DNA of 32,883 nucleotides from contig PAFH01000010.1 in assembly GCA_002704145.1 (NCBI GenBank), forward strand, positions 1-32,883, in the 5' to 3' direction. The translations under genes and the position numbers were made by a program. The notes under the pieces were generated by a model. It was not told the DNA's origin and did not search any database. It saw nothing but the letters and a program-made list of their open reading frames with translations. This document shows positions 17,420-26,549 of this stretch, piece after piece; within the stretch, counting starts at the first letter, position 1, and every line of letters starts with the position of its first letter. The DNA comes from Pelagibacteraceae bacterium (GTDB lineage Bacteria; Pseudomonadota; Alphaproteobacteria; Pelagibacterales; Pelagibacteraceae).

Positions 17420-18188
17420 TTTCTAATTCTATAGGCGTATGGTCTGAAGGTTTAATTTTTGATCTAGGATTTTTATTTATATTTATTGACGAAATGTTTC
17501 CAATTAAACTATTTGATAAAAGGAAATGATCAATTCTCATTCCATAATTTTTTTGCCAAGAACCTGCAAAATAATCCCAAAAAGTGTATTCTTGCTTAGT
17601 TTTATTTTTAAATCGATAAACATCTTTAAAGCCTAAGTTTATTAATTCACGAAATTTTTTCCTAATTTCTAATTTTCCTAGAGCATCATTTTCATATCTT
17701 TTGAAATCATAAACATCAATTTCTTCCGGAATTATATTAAAATCACCAGCAATAAGTATATTAGAATTATTAGAAATTTTTTTTTTTACATTAGAAATGA
17801 ATTTTTTCAACCAATTTTTTTTGTAGATATATTTTTCAGTTTCTACTGGATTTCCATTAGGGACATAAATATTTATTAACTCCATTTTCTTTTTTTGTAA
17901 TTGAATTTCTCCTGTAATTACTCTTGATTGTTTTAAATCATCATTTATAAAATTTTTGTTTATATTTGTAATTTCTGTTTTTGATATTATCGCTACACCA
18001 TTGTAACTTTTCTGACCATACACATAGGAAAGATACCCGATCTTTTTAAATTCTTCGTATGGAAAGTTTTCATCTTGCGTTTTAATTTCTTGAAAGAGCA
18101 CAATATCAGGACTAACTTGTTTGATATAATCTAATATATTATTGATCCTGGCCCTAACAGAGTTAACATTCCAAGATACAATTTTCAT
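17412..18188 (-). CDS. xthA: Exodeoxyribonuclease III (AP endonuclease)
   Basis: This 258-residue Mg-dependent nuclease of base-excision repair cuts DNA at abasic sites and trims 3' ends. MKIVSWNVNSVRAR carries Asn7, LFQEIKTQD carries the metal-binding Glu34, GDFNIIPEEIDVYD holds the catalytic Asp/Asn pair, and SDHTPIELEI holds Asp249 and His250. An in-frame ATG exists ten codons upstream (18218). I chose 18188 because the motif-bearing N-terminus begins there and the ATG overlaps the erpA stop as TAATG. It is translated after erpA in a two-gene unit. Its 3' end overlaps the convergent mannose gene. Confidence 0.95.
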   Translation of the reverse strand: MKIVSWNVNSVRARINNILDYIKQVSPDIVLFQEIKTQDENFPYEEFKKIGYLSYVYGQKSYNGVAIISKTEITNINKNFINDDLKQSRVITGEIQLQKKKMELINIYVPNGNPVETEKYIYKKNWLKKFISNVKKKISNNSNILIAGDFNIIPEEIDVYDFKRYENDALGKLEIRKKFRELINLGFKDVYRFKNKTKQEYTFWDYFAGSWQKNYGMRIDHFLLSNSLIGNISSININKNPRSKIKPSDHTPIELEIN

Positions 18189-18502
18189 TAAACTGAAAAT
18201 GAAATTCCGCAGCCACAAGAAGATAAGGCTTTTGGATTGCTTACTACGAACGACTCTCCGATCAGTTCTTTTTTAAAATCTATCGTTGAACCAGCTATAA
18301 TTTCTAAGGAGGATTTATCTATTACTGTTTGATCAAATAAAATATCATCTTTATCTAATGTATTATCAACACTAAAATTATATTTAAAACCTGAGCAACC
18401 TCCACCTTGAACTGTTATTCTAAAATATTTTTTTCCTCCACTTTTAGTGACTTTTTCTATTTGGCTCTTAGCTCTATTGGTAAATTCTAATTTTTTTTCC
18501 AT
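18188..18502 (-). CDS. erpA: Iron-sulfur cluster insertion protein (ErpA/IscA family)
   Basis: This 104-residue A-type carrier delivers Fe-S clusters to apo-enzymes; IlvD in this window is a plausible client. The three conserved ligands are present: Cys36 in GGGCSGFKYNF, and Cys96 and Cys98 in the C-terminal SCGCGISF. FTNRAKSQIEKV begins the fold. The position next to xthA, dgt and argS is the usual alphaproteobacterial setting of erpA. The start lies 25 nt from the divergent dgt, so the two promoters must overlap each other or the coding regions. Confidence 0.93.
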   Translation of the reverse strand: MEKKLEFTNRAKSQIEKVTKSGGKKYFRITVQGGGCSGFKYNFSVDNTLDKDDILFDQTVIDKSSLEIIAGSTIDFKKELIGESFVVSNPKALSSCGCGISFSV

Positions 18503-18527
18503 AATTATCTAGTATATAATCTATATA

Positions 18528-19673
18528 GTGACGATGCAAAAAAATTCAATTAAATCATTATCTAATTTAGCAGTTCCTTTGAAATCAAAAGGTAGGCTTT
18601 TCAAAGAAAAAAAAACACAACTAAGAACTGATTTTCAAAGGGATAGAGACAGAATTATACACTCAACGGCATTTCGAAGATTAAAACACAAAACACAAGT
18701 CTTCGTTAATACATCCGGCGACCATTTTAGAACAAGAATAACTCATTCACTGGAAGTAGCTCAAATAGCTAGAACTTTATCTAAGTTTTTTAATTTAAAC
18801 GAAGATTTATGTGAGACTTTAAGTTTAGCTCATGATTTAGGTCATACTCCTTTTGGGCATGCAGGCGAGGAAGCTCTTAACGATTGTATGAAAAAATTTG
18901 GTGGTTTTGATCATAACGTTCAGACTATAAGAATAATAATATTTTTGGAAAATAGATATTATGAATTTAAGGGTCTCAATTTAACTTTAGAAACATTAGA
19001 CGGTTTATTGAAACACAATGGTCCAATAAAAAATGTTACAAAATATAATAAAATTTTAGGTAAAAATTATTTTAGAAACAAAATAAATTTTTCTTTAAGC
19101 CCCTCATTGGAAGCGCAAATAGCATCTATTTCTGATGATATTGCTTACAATAGTCACGATCTTGAGGATGGATTAAAATCAAACTTATTTACATTAGATG
19201 ACTTAAAAACAATTCCCATTTTAAAAAAAATTATTTTTAAACATAAAAAAATGATTAATAATTTTTCAATTGATTTAGTTATAAGGCAAGTTGTAAGAGA
19301 AATTATAAATGAAATGGTTAAAGATATAATAATTTCTACTAAAAGAAATATAAAATATTATAAATTAAAAGATTTAAATGATGTATATAAATGTAAATAT
19401 TCTATTGTAACTTTTTCAAAAAAAATGAGTGAATTTGACAGAAAAATTAAAATTTTTTTAAGAAACAAAATGTATTACCATAAAAATGTTAAAAAAAAAA
19501 CAAATCAAGGTAAATTCATTATTAATAAATTATTTTTATCTATAAAAAAGAATCCAAAGAGATATATAAATGTTAGTAAATATGATAAATCGAATATAGC
19601 TAGATCAATTTGTGATTTTATAGCTGGAATGACTGATAGATATGCAATAAATCTTTATAAAAAAAATAAATGA
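18528..19673 (+). CDS. dgt: dGTP triphosphohydrolase-like protein (dNTPase)
   Basis: This 381-residue HD-domain enzyme splits dNTPs into nucleosides and triphosphate, tuning the dNTP pool. The metal site is visible as His73 (RITHSLEVAQIAR) and His102-Asp103 (AHDLGHTPFGHAGEEAL), with SISDDIAYNSHDLEDG later. The segment DRDRIIHSTAFRRLKHKTQVF is a family signature. The start is GTG at 18528, or ATG at 18534 two codons later. A TATAAT at 18515-18520 would begin transcription almost at the start codon, giving a nearly leaderless message. The stop overlaps argS (ATGA at 19670-19673). Confidence 0.93.
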   Translation: MTMQKNSIKSLSNLAVPLKSKGRLFKEKKTQLRTDFQRDRDRIIHSTAFRRLKHKTQVFVNTSGDHFRTRITHSLEVAQIARTLSKFFNLNEDLCETLSLAHDLGHTPFGHAGEEALNDCMKKFGGFDHNVQTIRIIIFLENRYYEFKGLNLTLETLDGLLKHNGPIKNVTKYNKILGKNYFRNKINFSLSPSLEAQIASISDDIAYNSHDLEDGLKSNLFTLDDLKTIPILKKIIFKHKKMINNFSIDLVIRQVVREIINEMVKDIIISTKRNIKYYKLKDLNDVYKCKYSIVTFSKKMSEFDRKIKIFLRNKMYYHKNVKKKTNQGKFIINKLFLSIKKNPKRYINVSKYDKSNIARSICDFIAGMTDRYAINLYKKNK

Positions 19674-21394
19674 ATATATTTGAATTATATCAAAAAAAAA
19701 TTATCGCTTTAATTAGTAAAAATTCAAGGTTACTTAAATTAAATAAATTCAACGATTTTAAAGGTGTTACAGTAGAAATACCTCCATTAGATTTTAATTA
19801 TGATTTGTCTTGCAATATTTGTCTTATTTTAGGAAAGACTAATAAAGTTGATCCCAAACAACTAGCACTTAAATTTAAAGAATTATTAAAAAACGATATA
19901 AAAGACTTTAATGAAATTGTAGTCGCTGGACCAGGCTTTTTAAATATAAGACTATCCAATGAGTCTTTAATAAACAATATTAATGAAATTATTAGTCTAA
20001 AAAAAACGTATGGTAAAAAAGAATCAAATAATAGTTACAATATTGAATTCGTTTCAGCTAATCCTACAGGTCCAATGCATATAGGACATTGCAGAGGAGC
20101 TATCTATGGCGACGTATTGGCTAATTTACTTAAATTTAATGGAAATCAAGTGACTAAAGAATATTATACAAATGATTATGGAACTCAAATTGTTAATTTT
20201 GTAAAGTCAGTATTTCTTAGAATAAGAGAAATTAAATATAAAGAAAAATTTATTACCTCAGACAATCTTTATCCTGGAGAATATATTATAGATATAGCAA
20301 AGAAGATCATTGATAATAAAAAACTCGAAACTTTTGATAACTTTCAAAAATCATATGAATTATTAAAAGTAGAATCTCTTAAAGGCTCAATGGAACTAAT
20401 CAAAACAGATTTAAAAAAATTAGGAATAAAACATGATATTTTTTTTTCAGAAACCGATTTGGTTAATAACAGACTAGTTGAAAAAGCTGTGGATCAATTA
20501 AAAAAGAATAATTTTGTACAAGAAGGGTACTTAGAACCGCCAAGAGGAACGGTAGATAAAAATTGGAAAAAAACAAAAAGATTAATTTTTAAATCAACTC
20601 AATTTGGAGATGATACAGATAGAGCATTACAAAAAAATGATGGTAGCTGGACATATTTTGCGAATGATGTTGCTTATCATATGGATAAAGTCAAAAGAAA
20701 TTATCAATATTTGATTAACGTACTTGGAGCTGATCATACTGGTTATACAAAAAGATTAACTGCTGCAGTGACTGCGTTATCCAAAAATAAAGTAAAATTA
20801 AATTGTAAAGTTTGTCAGCTTGTAAAATTATATAAAAATGGAAAACCTTTTAAAATGTCTAAAAGATCTGGAGATTTTGTATCAGCAAAAGATCTATTAA
20901 AAGAGGTTAATAAAGACTCTATACGATTTATGATGTTGAATAGAAGCAATGATGTAGAATTAGATTTTGATTTTGACAAAGTTTTAGAAAAAAGTAAAGA
21001 GAATCCAGTTTTTTATGTTCAATATTCATTTGCAAGAATTAGTTCATTGTTCAGAAGTATAAATAAAAAACTTGAAGATGATATTAAATTGGATACCAAA
21101 GAAATAAATTTAAATGAACAGGAATTAAAAATCCTTAGAAAAGTTTTTGAATGGCCTAAGGTTATAGAAACTGCTTCTTTAAAATATGAGCCTCATAGAA
21201 TTCCATTTTATTTATACGAACTTGCTACATTATTTCATGCTTATTGGAGCAAAGGTAATGAAGATTCAAATTTTAAGTTTGTACATGAAGGGAATATCAA
21301 AAGAAAAGAAGCGCTAGCTGTAATTTCAGTTGTAGCAATTGTTACTCAAATAGGAATGAAAATTCTTGGAGTTACTCTACCGGAAAGAATGTAG
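19670..21394 (+). CDS. argS: Arginyl-tRNA synthetase
   Basis: This 574-residue class I synthetase charges tRNA-Arg, one species of which is encoded at 25-101. NPTGPMHIGHCRGAIYGD holds HIGH at 137-140, and the second signature KMSKR is at 395-399, followed by SGDFVSAKDLL. The N-terminal additional domain (1-105) and the C-terminal anticodon domain (PVFYVQYSFARISS onward, ending LGVTLPERM) are both intact. The ATG overlaps the dgt stop by four bases. The start of the next gene overlaps its TAG, so translation is coupled on both sides. Confidence 0.98.
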   Translation: MNIFELYQKKIIALISKNSRLLKLNKFNDFKGVTVEIPPLDFNYDLSCNICLILGKTNKVDPKQLALKFKELLKNDIKDFNEIVVAGPGFLNIRLSNESLINNINEIISLKKTYGKKESNNSYNIEFVSANPTGPMHIGHCRGAIYGDVLANLLKFNGNQVTKEYYTNDYGTQIVNFVKSVFLRIREIKYKEKFITSDNLYPGEYIIDIAKKIIDNKKLETFDNFQKSYELLKVESLKGSMELIKTDLKKLGIKHDIFFSETDLVNNRLVEKAVDQLKKNNFVQEGYLEPPRGTVDKNWKKTKRLIFKSTQFGDDTDRALQKNDGSWTYFANDVAYHMDKVKRNYQYLINVLGADHTGYTKRLTAAVTALSKNKVKLNCKVCQLVKLYKNGKPFKMSKRSGDFVSAKDLLKEVNKDSIRFMMLNRSNDVELDFDFDKVLEKSKENPVFYVQYSFARISSLFRSINKKLEDDIKLDTKEINLNEQELKILRKVFEWPKVIETASLKYEPHRIPFYLYELATLFHAYWSKGNEDSNFKFVHEGNIKRKEALAVISVVAIVTQIGMKILGVTLPERM

Positions 21395-21657
21395 TGCAAA
21401 AAATTTTAAAGATATTTTCATTTTTTATTATCATAATGTTTTTTTATTTTGTTGTTACTTATTATTTGTCGACTACAAATGCAAAAAAGATAGAATTAAA
21501 TAGAGCAAACGTTGAATTAAACCTTAAAAATAAACTGGAAAAAATACCTGTTTTAGAAAATAATACTGAAGATATAATCGAATTTAACTCTTCTTTTTCT
21601 GAAGAAATAAAATCTCCTGAGCCAAGAAAATTTTGGAATTTATTAAAAATCAAATGA
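21394..21657 (+). CDS. Small membrane-anchored protein of unknown function between argS and nagZ
   Basis: The 87-residue protein starts with GTG overlapping the argS TAG. It has one membrane helix (about residues 5-26) and a charged tail with Lys-Glu-rich helical character (34-50), ending SPEPRKFWNLLKIK. I do not recognise a family. In many alphaproteobacteria this slot holds a longer SPOR-domain membrane protein that binds peptidoglycan. Here the anchor is kept but no SPOR domain is visible, so it may be a reduced form or an unrelated protein. The tight coupling to argS and the ATGA overlap with nagZ show it is translated. Confidence 0.7.
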   Translation: MQKILKIFSFFIIIMFFYFVVTYYLSTTNAKKIELNRANVELNLKNKLEKIPVLENNTEDIIEFNSSFSEEIKSPEPRKFWNLLKIK

Positions 21658-22598
21658 AAAAAAAAGCTATTATAGTAAGTTTAAAGGGTTTTAATTTGTC
21701 AACAAATGAAAAAAATCTAATAAAAAATGAAAAACCCTGGGGAGTAATTCTTTTTAGACGAAATATAAAGTCATACAAACAAGTAAAAAATTTAACAAAA
21801 AATATTAGATTAGCTAGTTGTGATAAAAATTTTCCAATATTAATTGATGAGGAAGGTAAAACTGTATCGAGACTTAAGGGGTTAATAGATAATAACTTAA
21901 CTCAAAAAATATTTGGTGATATTTTTGAAAAAGATCCATTGAATGGATTTAATATTTACAAAATTTATATAAATAGACTAACAAATTTTTTTAAAAAGAT
22001 TGGAATTAATATAAACACTGTTCCAGTTTTAGACGTGATTAGAGATAAAAAAAACAAGATTATTGGAGAAAGAAGTTTTTCAAAAAATCAAAAAATAGTA
22101 AAAAGATTAGGCCAAATTTGTGTTCATCAATATAAAAAAAACAAAATAGGCACGGTAATCAAACATATACCGGGGCATGGATGTACTCCTATTGATACTC
22201 ATTTAAAAATGCCTAAAGTTTCCTTAGATTTAAAAGAGTTAAAAAAAATTGACTTCTATCCTTTTAAAAGTAACAAATCTTTTTTTGCAATGACCGCACA
22301 TATTTTATACTCACAAATAGATAAAAGGCATGTGGCAACTTTTTCAAAAGAAATAATTTCTAAAATAATTAGAAAACAAATTGGGTTTAAAGGAATTTTG
22401 ATTTCTGATGACATTTCAATGAAATCTTTAAAATATGATTTGTTAACTAATGCTCAAAAATCACTTATTGCAGGCTGTAATTTAGTTTTATATTGTGCAG
22501 GAAATTATAAAGATTCTCTTAAATTAATTAGAAATATTCCATTTATTGACAAATTTACCGCTAAAAAAACATCAGAATTTTATAAATTTTTAAGATAA
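21654..22598 (+). CDS. nagZ: Beta-N-acetylhexosaminidase of peptidoglycan recycling
   Basis: The 314-residue glycoside hydrolase family 3 enzyme removes GlcNAc from cell-wall muropeptides in the cytoplasm. IDEEGKTVSRLKG, the catalytic KHIPGHGCTPIDTHLKMP (about 170-187) and ILISDDISMKSL with the nucleophile Asp near 252-253 are all present. It lacks the extra domain of large GH3 proteins. An upstream in-frame ATG (21633) lies inside the previous gene. I chose 21654 because it overlaps the previous stop as ATGA and gives the normal start MKKKAIIVSL. scpA starts 9 nt downstream. Confidence 0.93.
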   Translation: MKKKAIIVSLKGFNLSTNEKNLIKNEKPWGVILFRRNIKSYKQVKNLTKNIRLASCDKNFPILIDEEGKTVSRLKGLIDNNLTQKIFGDIFEKDPLNGFNIYKIYINRLTNFFKKIGININTVPVLDVIRDKKNKIIGERSFSKNQKIVKRLGQICVHQYKKNKIGTVIKHIPGHGCTPIDTHLKMPKVSLDLKELKKIDFYPFKSNKSFFAMTAHILYSQIDKRHVATFSKEIISKIIRKQIGFKGILISDDISMKSLKYDLLTNAQKSLIAGCNLVLYCAGNYKDSLKLIRNIPFIDKFTAKKTSEFYKFLR

Positions 22599-22607
22599 AA
22601 TTGAATT

Positions 22608-23348
22608 ATGGAATCAAAACAATCAAATCAAATATCAATAAATATTCCAAATTATAGTGGTCCATTAGAAACTTTATTAGAATTAGCCAAATCACAAAAA
22701 GTTGATCTAGCAGAAATATCTATTACTAAATTGGCTGATCAATTTTTAGATTACATAAAAGAAAATAAAGATTTAGACTTAGAATCTGCTTCAGAACATT
22801 TACTAATGGCTACTTGGTTAGCTTATCTTAAGTCAAAATTACTTTTACCTGAAGATGAAGACGATGATTTCAAAGCTTTAGAGGTTGCTGAAAAGCTTAA
22901 ACTTCAATTAAAAAAACTTGAATTGATAAGAATATTGTCAGATCAAATGTTACAAAAGAAAAGACTAGGAGTACATATTTTTACGAGAGGTATGAAAGGA
23001 GGAATAAGATCTATAAAAACACCAATTTACAATATTTCATTATATGAATTATTAAAAACGTATTCAAATTTTCAAATGCAAAAAACATTTAAAAGCATTA
23101 ATATACCAAAATTGCCTGTGTTCACTACTGAGGAAGCAATTAATCAAGTAAAAAAAAGATTTGATTTTATTAAGGACTGGAAAAATATCGATGATTTAAT
23201 TCCAAAATATTATCTTGATAAAAAGATGAATAAAACTGGCAAAGCTGGTATATTATCAGCTGTATTAGAACTCACAAAGGAAGGAGAGATAATTATATCT
23301 CAAAATAAGATTTTTGATCAAATAAAGGTAAAGAGAAATTCAAAATGA
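22608..23348 (+). CDS. scpA: Segregation and condensation protein A
   Basis: The 246-residue kleisin subunit bridges the SMC heads of the chromosome condensin. IPNYSGPLETLLELAKSQ and VDLAEISITKLADQFLDYI are the N-terminal ScpA signature, and ATWLAYLKSKLLLPE follows. A Lys-rich middle and the C-terminal winged helix (from about 205) complete the protein. Its last four bases overlap the scpB start (ATGA), matching co-translation of the two partners. Confidence 0.95.
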   Translation: MESKQSNQISINIPNYSGPLETLLELAKSQKVDLAEISITKLADQFLDYIKENKDLDLESASEHLLMATWLAYLKSKLLLPEDEDDDFKALEVAEKLKLQLKKLELIRILSDQMLQKKRLGVHIFTRGMKGGIRSIKTPIYNISLYELLKTYSNFQMQKTFKSINIPKLPVFTTEEAINQVKKRFDFIKDWKNIDDLIPKYYLDKKMNKTGKAGILSAVLELTKEGEIIISQNKIFDQIKVKRNSK

Positions 23349-24034
23349 AAAAAAAAAAAGTTAAAAATAACGTAATAAATTTTCCTTCTGGCAACACAAA
23401 ACTTGAACGACAAGTTGAAGCAATACTTTTTTCTGCTTCAGAACCTTTAGATGTTGAAACTATCGAAAAAAGACTTCAAACATCAACTGATATATCCAAA
23501 ATTCTAGAAAAAATTCAACTTGCTTACAAAAATAGAGGTTTCAATTTAGTCTGTATTAAAAATAAATGGTCTTTTAGAACCGCAGAGGATTTGGCCAAAT
23601 TAATGTCACTTCAAAAATCCACTCAAAGAAAATTATCAAAGGCTACAGTAGAAACCTTGGCAATTATTGTATACCATCAACCCGTTACTAGATCTGAAAT
23701 TGAGGAAATCCGAGGGGTATCTTTTGCAACAAATACTTTAGAAATTTTATTAGAACTCGATTGGGTAAGGCCGGCTGGTAGAAAAAGTGTTCCAGGCAAA
23801 CCAATTCAATATGCAACAACTGAGAATTTTTTAAATCATTTTAATATTCAGAAATTATCAGATTTACCCACAATAGACGAACTCGGTTCAGCTGGTTTGA
23901 TAGATACTTCTACAATAGATAAGTCAATTTTTGGTACAGGAAAATTTTTTAAAGAACAATCATTAAAAGATAATCAGCGTATTTATGACGATATCGAGGA
24001 TGCAATAAATAAAGCTCCTGATACTGAAAAATAA
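23345..24034 (+). CDS. scpB: Segregation and condensation protein B
   Basis: The 229-residue partner of ScpA in the SMC complex has two winged-helix domains. LERQVEAILFSASEPLDVETIEKRL opens the first, and LSKATVETLAIIVYHQPVTRSEIEEIRGV is the hallmark of the second. GRKSVPGKPIQYATTENFLNHF ends the fold. The acidic tail (about 190-229) is variable in the family. It is translated together with scpA. Confidence 0.95.
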   Translation: MKKKKVKNNVINFPSGNTKLERQVEAILFSASEPLDVETIEKRLQTSTDISKILEKIQLAYKNRGFNLVCIKNKWSFRTAEDLAKLMSLQKSTQRKLSKATVETLAIIVYHQPVTRSEIEEIRGVSFATNTLEILLELDWVRPAGRKSVPGKPIQYATTENFLNHFNIQKLSDLPTIDELGSAGLIDTSTIDKSIFGTGKFFKEQSLKDNQRIYDDIEDAINKAPDTEK

Positions 24035-24074
24035 AGATATTTATTTAACAGGGATTATTGTATATAAGTAATTT

Positions 24075-24272
24075 ATGGGAAATATTGGTTGGACAGGAAT
24101 TATAATTATCGCAATACTAGTTGTTATCCTTTTTGGAAAAGGAAAAATTTCAAGCATTATGGGTGATTTAGCTAAAGGAATAAAAAGTTTTAAGAAAGGC
24201 ATGTCCGATGATGCCTCTGTTAAAGAAGATGATAAAAATAATTCTGATAGTTCAAACTCCGATAATAAATAA
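24075..24272 (+). CDS. tatA: Sec-independent translocase protein TatA
   Basis: This 65-residue pore-forming subunit of the twin-arginine exporter moves folded proteins across the inner membrane. A short N-terminal periplasmic start (MGNIGWTG) leads to one membrane helix (about 8-20), then [24 protein letters not shown], the amphipathic helix typical of TatA. The tail is acidic and Ser/Asn-rich. tatB follows after 8 nt. Confidence 0.93.
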   Translation: MGNIGWTGIIIIAILVVILFGKGKISSIMGDLAKGIKSFKKGMSDDASVKEDDKNNSDSSNSDNK

Positions 24273-24280
24273 TTCAAATA

Positions 24281-24514
24281 ATGCCTCAAATTGGTTGGTT
24301 AGAGATTTTAGCTGTAGTCATCATTTCAATATTAGTGCTAGGACCAAAAGAGTTTCCAATAGCTCTAAAAAAAATAGGCTATTATGTCGGTAAATTAAAA
24401 AATACATTTGGAAATTTTCAAAAAGAAATCTCATCTGTTACAGATGACATAGATTTAGAAAAAGAAATTAATCAAAGTAAGAATAAATCAACAAAAGATA
24501 AATCTGATGGCTGA
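24281..24514 (+). CDS. tatB: Sec-independent translocase protein TatB, short form
   Basis: This 77-residue protein works with TatC in binding twin-arginine signals. MPQIGWLEILAVVIISILVLGPKE matches TatB, including the Glu8 in the membrane helix and the LGPKEFP hinge, followed by an amphipathic helix. It is much shorter than usual TatB (about 120-170 residues), with little after the amphipathic helix. Its 3' end overlaps tatC by 8 nt. Confidence 0.9.
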   Translation: MPQIGWLEILAVVIISILVLGPKEFPIALKKIGYYVGKLKNTFGNFQKEISSVTDDIDLEKEINQSKNKSTKDKSDG

Positions 24515-25262
24515 GTCTAACTCTTTTACCAGTCATTTTATAGAGTTACGTGCAAGATTAATTAAATCCATAGTTTTTATCTTAATAGTTTTTATTATAT
24601 CTTATACTTTTGCTGAGCAAATATATAATTTTTTAGTTGAACCATATGCTAACGCAGTAAAGGATAAAGAAAATCCTAGACGATTAATTTTTACTGCTTT
24701 ACATGAAACTTTCATAACTTATTTGAAAGTAGCTTTTTTTTCTGCAATTTTTATTGGAAGTCCTATTTTAATCATACAAATTTATAAATTTATAGCACCC
24801 GGTTTATACAAAAATGAAAAAAAAGCGATTTTACCTTACCTTGTATCAACACCAATACTTTTTTTGTTAGGAGGTCTACTTGTTTATTATCTTGTAATGC
24901 CCTTAGCAATAAAATTTTTTTTGTCATTTGAAACTGTTGGGTCAAATTCTAGTTTGCCAATTGAGCTAGAAGCTAAAGTAAATGAGTATTTATCGTTAAT
25001 TATGCGTTTGATATTTGCCTTTGGAATTAGTTTTCAACTTCCAGTTTTGTTAAATCTGCTAGCAAGAGTTGGCGTAGTAAACTCTGATTATCTTAAGAAT
25101 ACAAGAAGATATGTAATAGTTATTATTTTTACAGTTGCTGCAATTTTGACTCCTCCGGATCCGATTACACAAATTGGTCTAGCCATACCTTTGTTATTAC
25201 TTTATGAATTATCAATAATTACAGTTAGATTTACAGAAAAAAAAAATAAAAAAGAGAATTAA
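24507..25262 (+). CDS. tatC: Sec-independent translocase protein TatC
   Basis: The 251-residue polytopic membrane protein is the receptor for twin-arginine signal peptides. The N-terminal SFTSHFIELRARLIKSI carries the conserved signal-binding Glu. ALHETFITYLKVAFFSAIF, YKFIAPGLYKNEKK and RYVIVIIFTVAAILTPPDPITQ are standard TatC segments. About six membrane helices are visible. It overlaps tatB and is followed 2 nt later by serS. Confidence 0.96.
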   Translation: MAESNSFTSHFIELRARLIKSIVFILIVFIISYTFAEQIYNFLVEPYANAVKDKENPRRLIFTALHETFITYLKVAFFSAIFIGSPILIIQIYKFIAPGLYKNEKKAILPYLVSTPILFLLGGLLVYYLVMPLAIKFFLSFETVGSNSSLPIELEAKVNEYLSLIMRLIFAFGISFQLPVLLNLLARVGVVNSDYLKNTRRYVIVIIFTVAAILTPPDPITQIGLAIPLLLLYELSIITVRFTEKKNKKEN

Positions 25263-25264
25263 AA

Positions 25265-26512
25265 ATGCATGATCTAAAAAATATTAGAAAAGATATAGAT
25301 ACTTATAAAAAAAAGTTTAAAGAAAGAAATTTAGACTTTGATATAAATCTATTTACCAGAATTGATAAACTTAATAGAGAGTTAATCAATAAAAAAGAAT
25401 TACTTGAACAAGAAAAAAAAAAATTATCTAAGTCTAATGAAAAAATAAAACGTGAACAATCAAAAAGAATTTCTTTAGAGATTGAAAAAGTAATTATTGA
25501 CCAAAAAGAAGCTCAAAAAAAAGTAAATGATTTGGTTCACAATTTACCAAATATAGCAGATGAGTCTGTCCCAGTAGGCAAAGACAGTAAAAATAACAAA
25601 ATTATTAAAAAGAATGGGAATGAAATAAATTTTAAGTTTAAGGTTAAGTCACATATAGATCTAGGGTTAAAAAATTTAAATATTGACTTCGAAACTTCAA
25701 GCAAATTATCAGGAACAAGGTTTGTAGTTCTTCGAGATAAATTCGCTTTATTAGAGAGAGCTTTAATAAACTTTATGTTAGACACTCATATTAACCAATT
25801 TGAATACGTTGAAATTTCACCGCCTTTAATAGTTAATGAAAATGTTATGTTTGGTACAGGGCAACTTCCAAAGTTTGAAGAAGATCAATTTGAAATAAAA
25901 CTAGATAATACTGAAGATAGAAAATTTTTAATCCCAACCGCTGAAGTAGTCCTAACCAATTTAGAGAGAAATTCAACGGTACGTATTGATGAATTACCTA
26001 AAAGATATGTTGCTGCAACCCCCTGTTTCAGAAAGGAAGCTGGTAGCTATGGAAAAGATACTAGAGGAATGATGAGACAACATCAATTCTATAAAGTTGA
26101 ACTTGTGAGTATTGTAGAACCACAGAAATGCTTAATGGAACTAGATAGAATGCTAAATTGTGCTGAAGAAATTTTAAAAAAACTTGAAATTCCTTATCAA
26201 GTTGTTCTTTTATCAACTGGTGACATGGGATTTAGTGCAGAAAAAACTTTTGATATTGAAGTTTGGATCCCATCAGAAAAAAAATATAGAGAAATTTCAA
26301 GCTGTTCGTCTTGTGGAACATTTCAAGCTAGAAGAATGAAAGCTAAATACAAAACAGGCGACGTAACCGAATTTGTTGGCACCCTAAATGGTTCTGGTTT
26401 AGCTGTTGGAAGATTAATGATAGCTTTAATTGAAAATAATCAAAATGAAGATGGAACAATAACTATTCCAAAGAATTTAAAAAAATATATGAATAATTTA
26501 GATAAAATTTAA
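25265..26512 (+). CDS. serS: Seryl-tRNA synthetase
   Basis: The 415-residue class II synthetase charges tRNA-Ser and tRNA-Sec where present. The N-terminal tRNA-binding coiled coil is residues 1-100. LPKRYVAATPCFRKEAGS followed by RGMMRQHQFYKVEL forms motif 2, and GSGLAVGRLMIALIEN is motif 3. SCSSCGTFQARRMKAKY is a SerRS signature. It is the last gene of the dgt-to-serS transcript before a 46-nt gap that carries a possible promoter. Confidence 0.97.
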   Translation: MHDLKNIRKDIDTYKKKFKERNLDFDINLFTRIDKLNRELINKKELLEQEKKKLSKSNEKIKREQSKRISLEIEKVIIDQKEAQKKVNDLVHNLPNIADESVPVGKDSKNNKIIKKNGNEINFKFKVKSHIDLGLKNLNIDFETSSKLSGTRFVVLRDKFALLERALINFMLDTHINQFEYVEISPPLIVNENVMFGTGQLPKFEEDQFEIKLDNTEDRKFLIPTAEVVLTNLERNSTVRIDELPKRYVAATPCFRKEAGSYGKDTRGMMRQHQFYKVELVSIVEPQKCLMELDRMLNCAEEILKKLEIPYQVVLLSTGDMGFSAEKTFDIEVWIPSEKKYREISSCSSCGTFQARRMKAKYKTGDVTEFVGTLNGSGLAVGRLMIALIENNQNEDGTITIPKNLKKYMNNLDKI

Positions 26513-26522
26513 TATTATTCAC

Positions 26523-26549
26523 TTGTTAAAATAGCACTTTTATTATAAT
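26523..26549 (+). promoter_or_regulatory. Possible promoter upstream of yajC
   Basis: TTGTTA at 26523-26528 and a perfect TATAAT at 26544-26549 lie 15 nt apart in the serS-yajC gap. The spacer is short for sigma-70. The start of transcription would be around 26556, nearly at the yajC ATG (26559). Confidence 0.4.

Noticed and set aside
24208..24393. Frame of 61 residues bridging tatA and tatB
   Set aside because: It overlaps both Tat genes in another frame; tatA and tatB match their families well.
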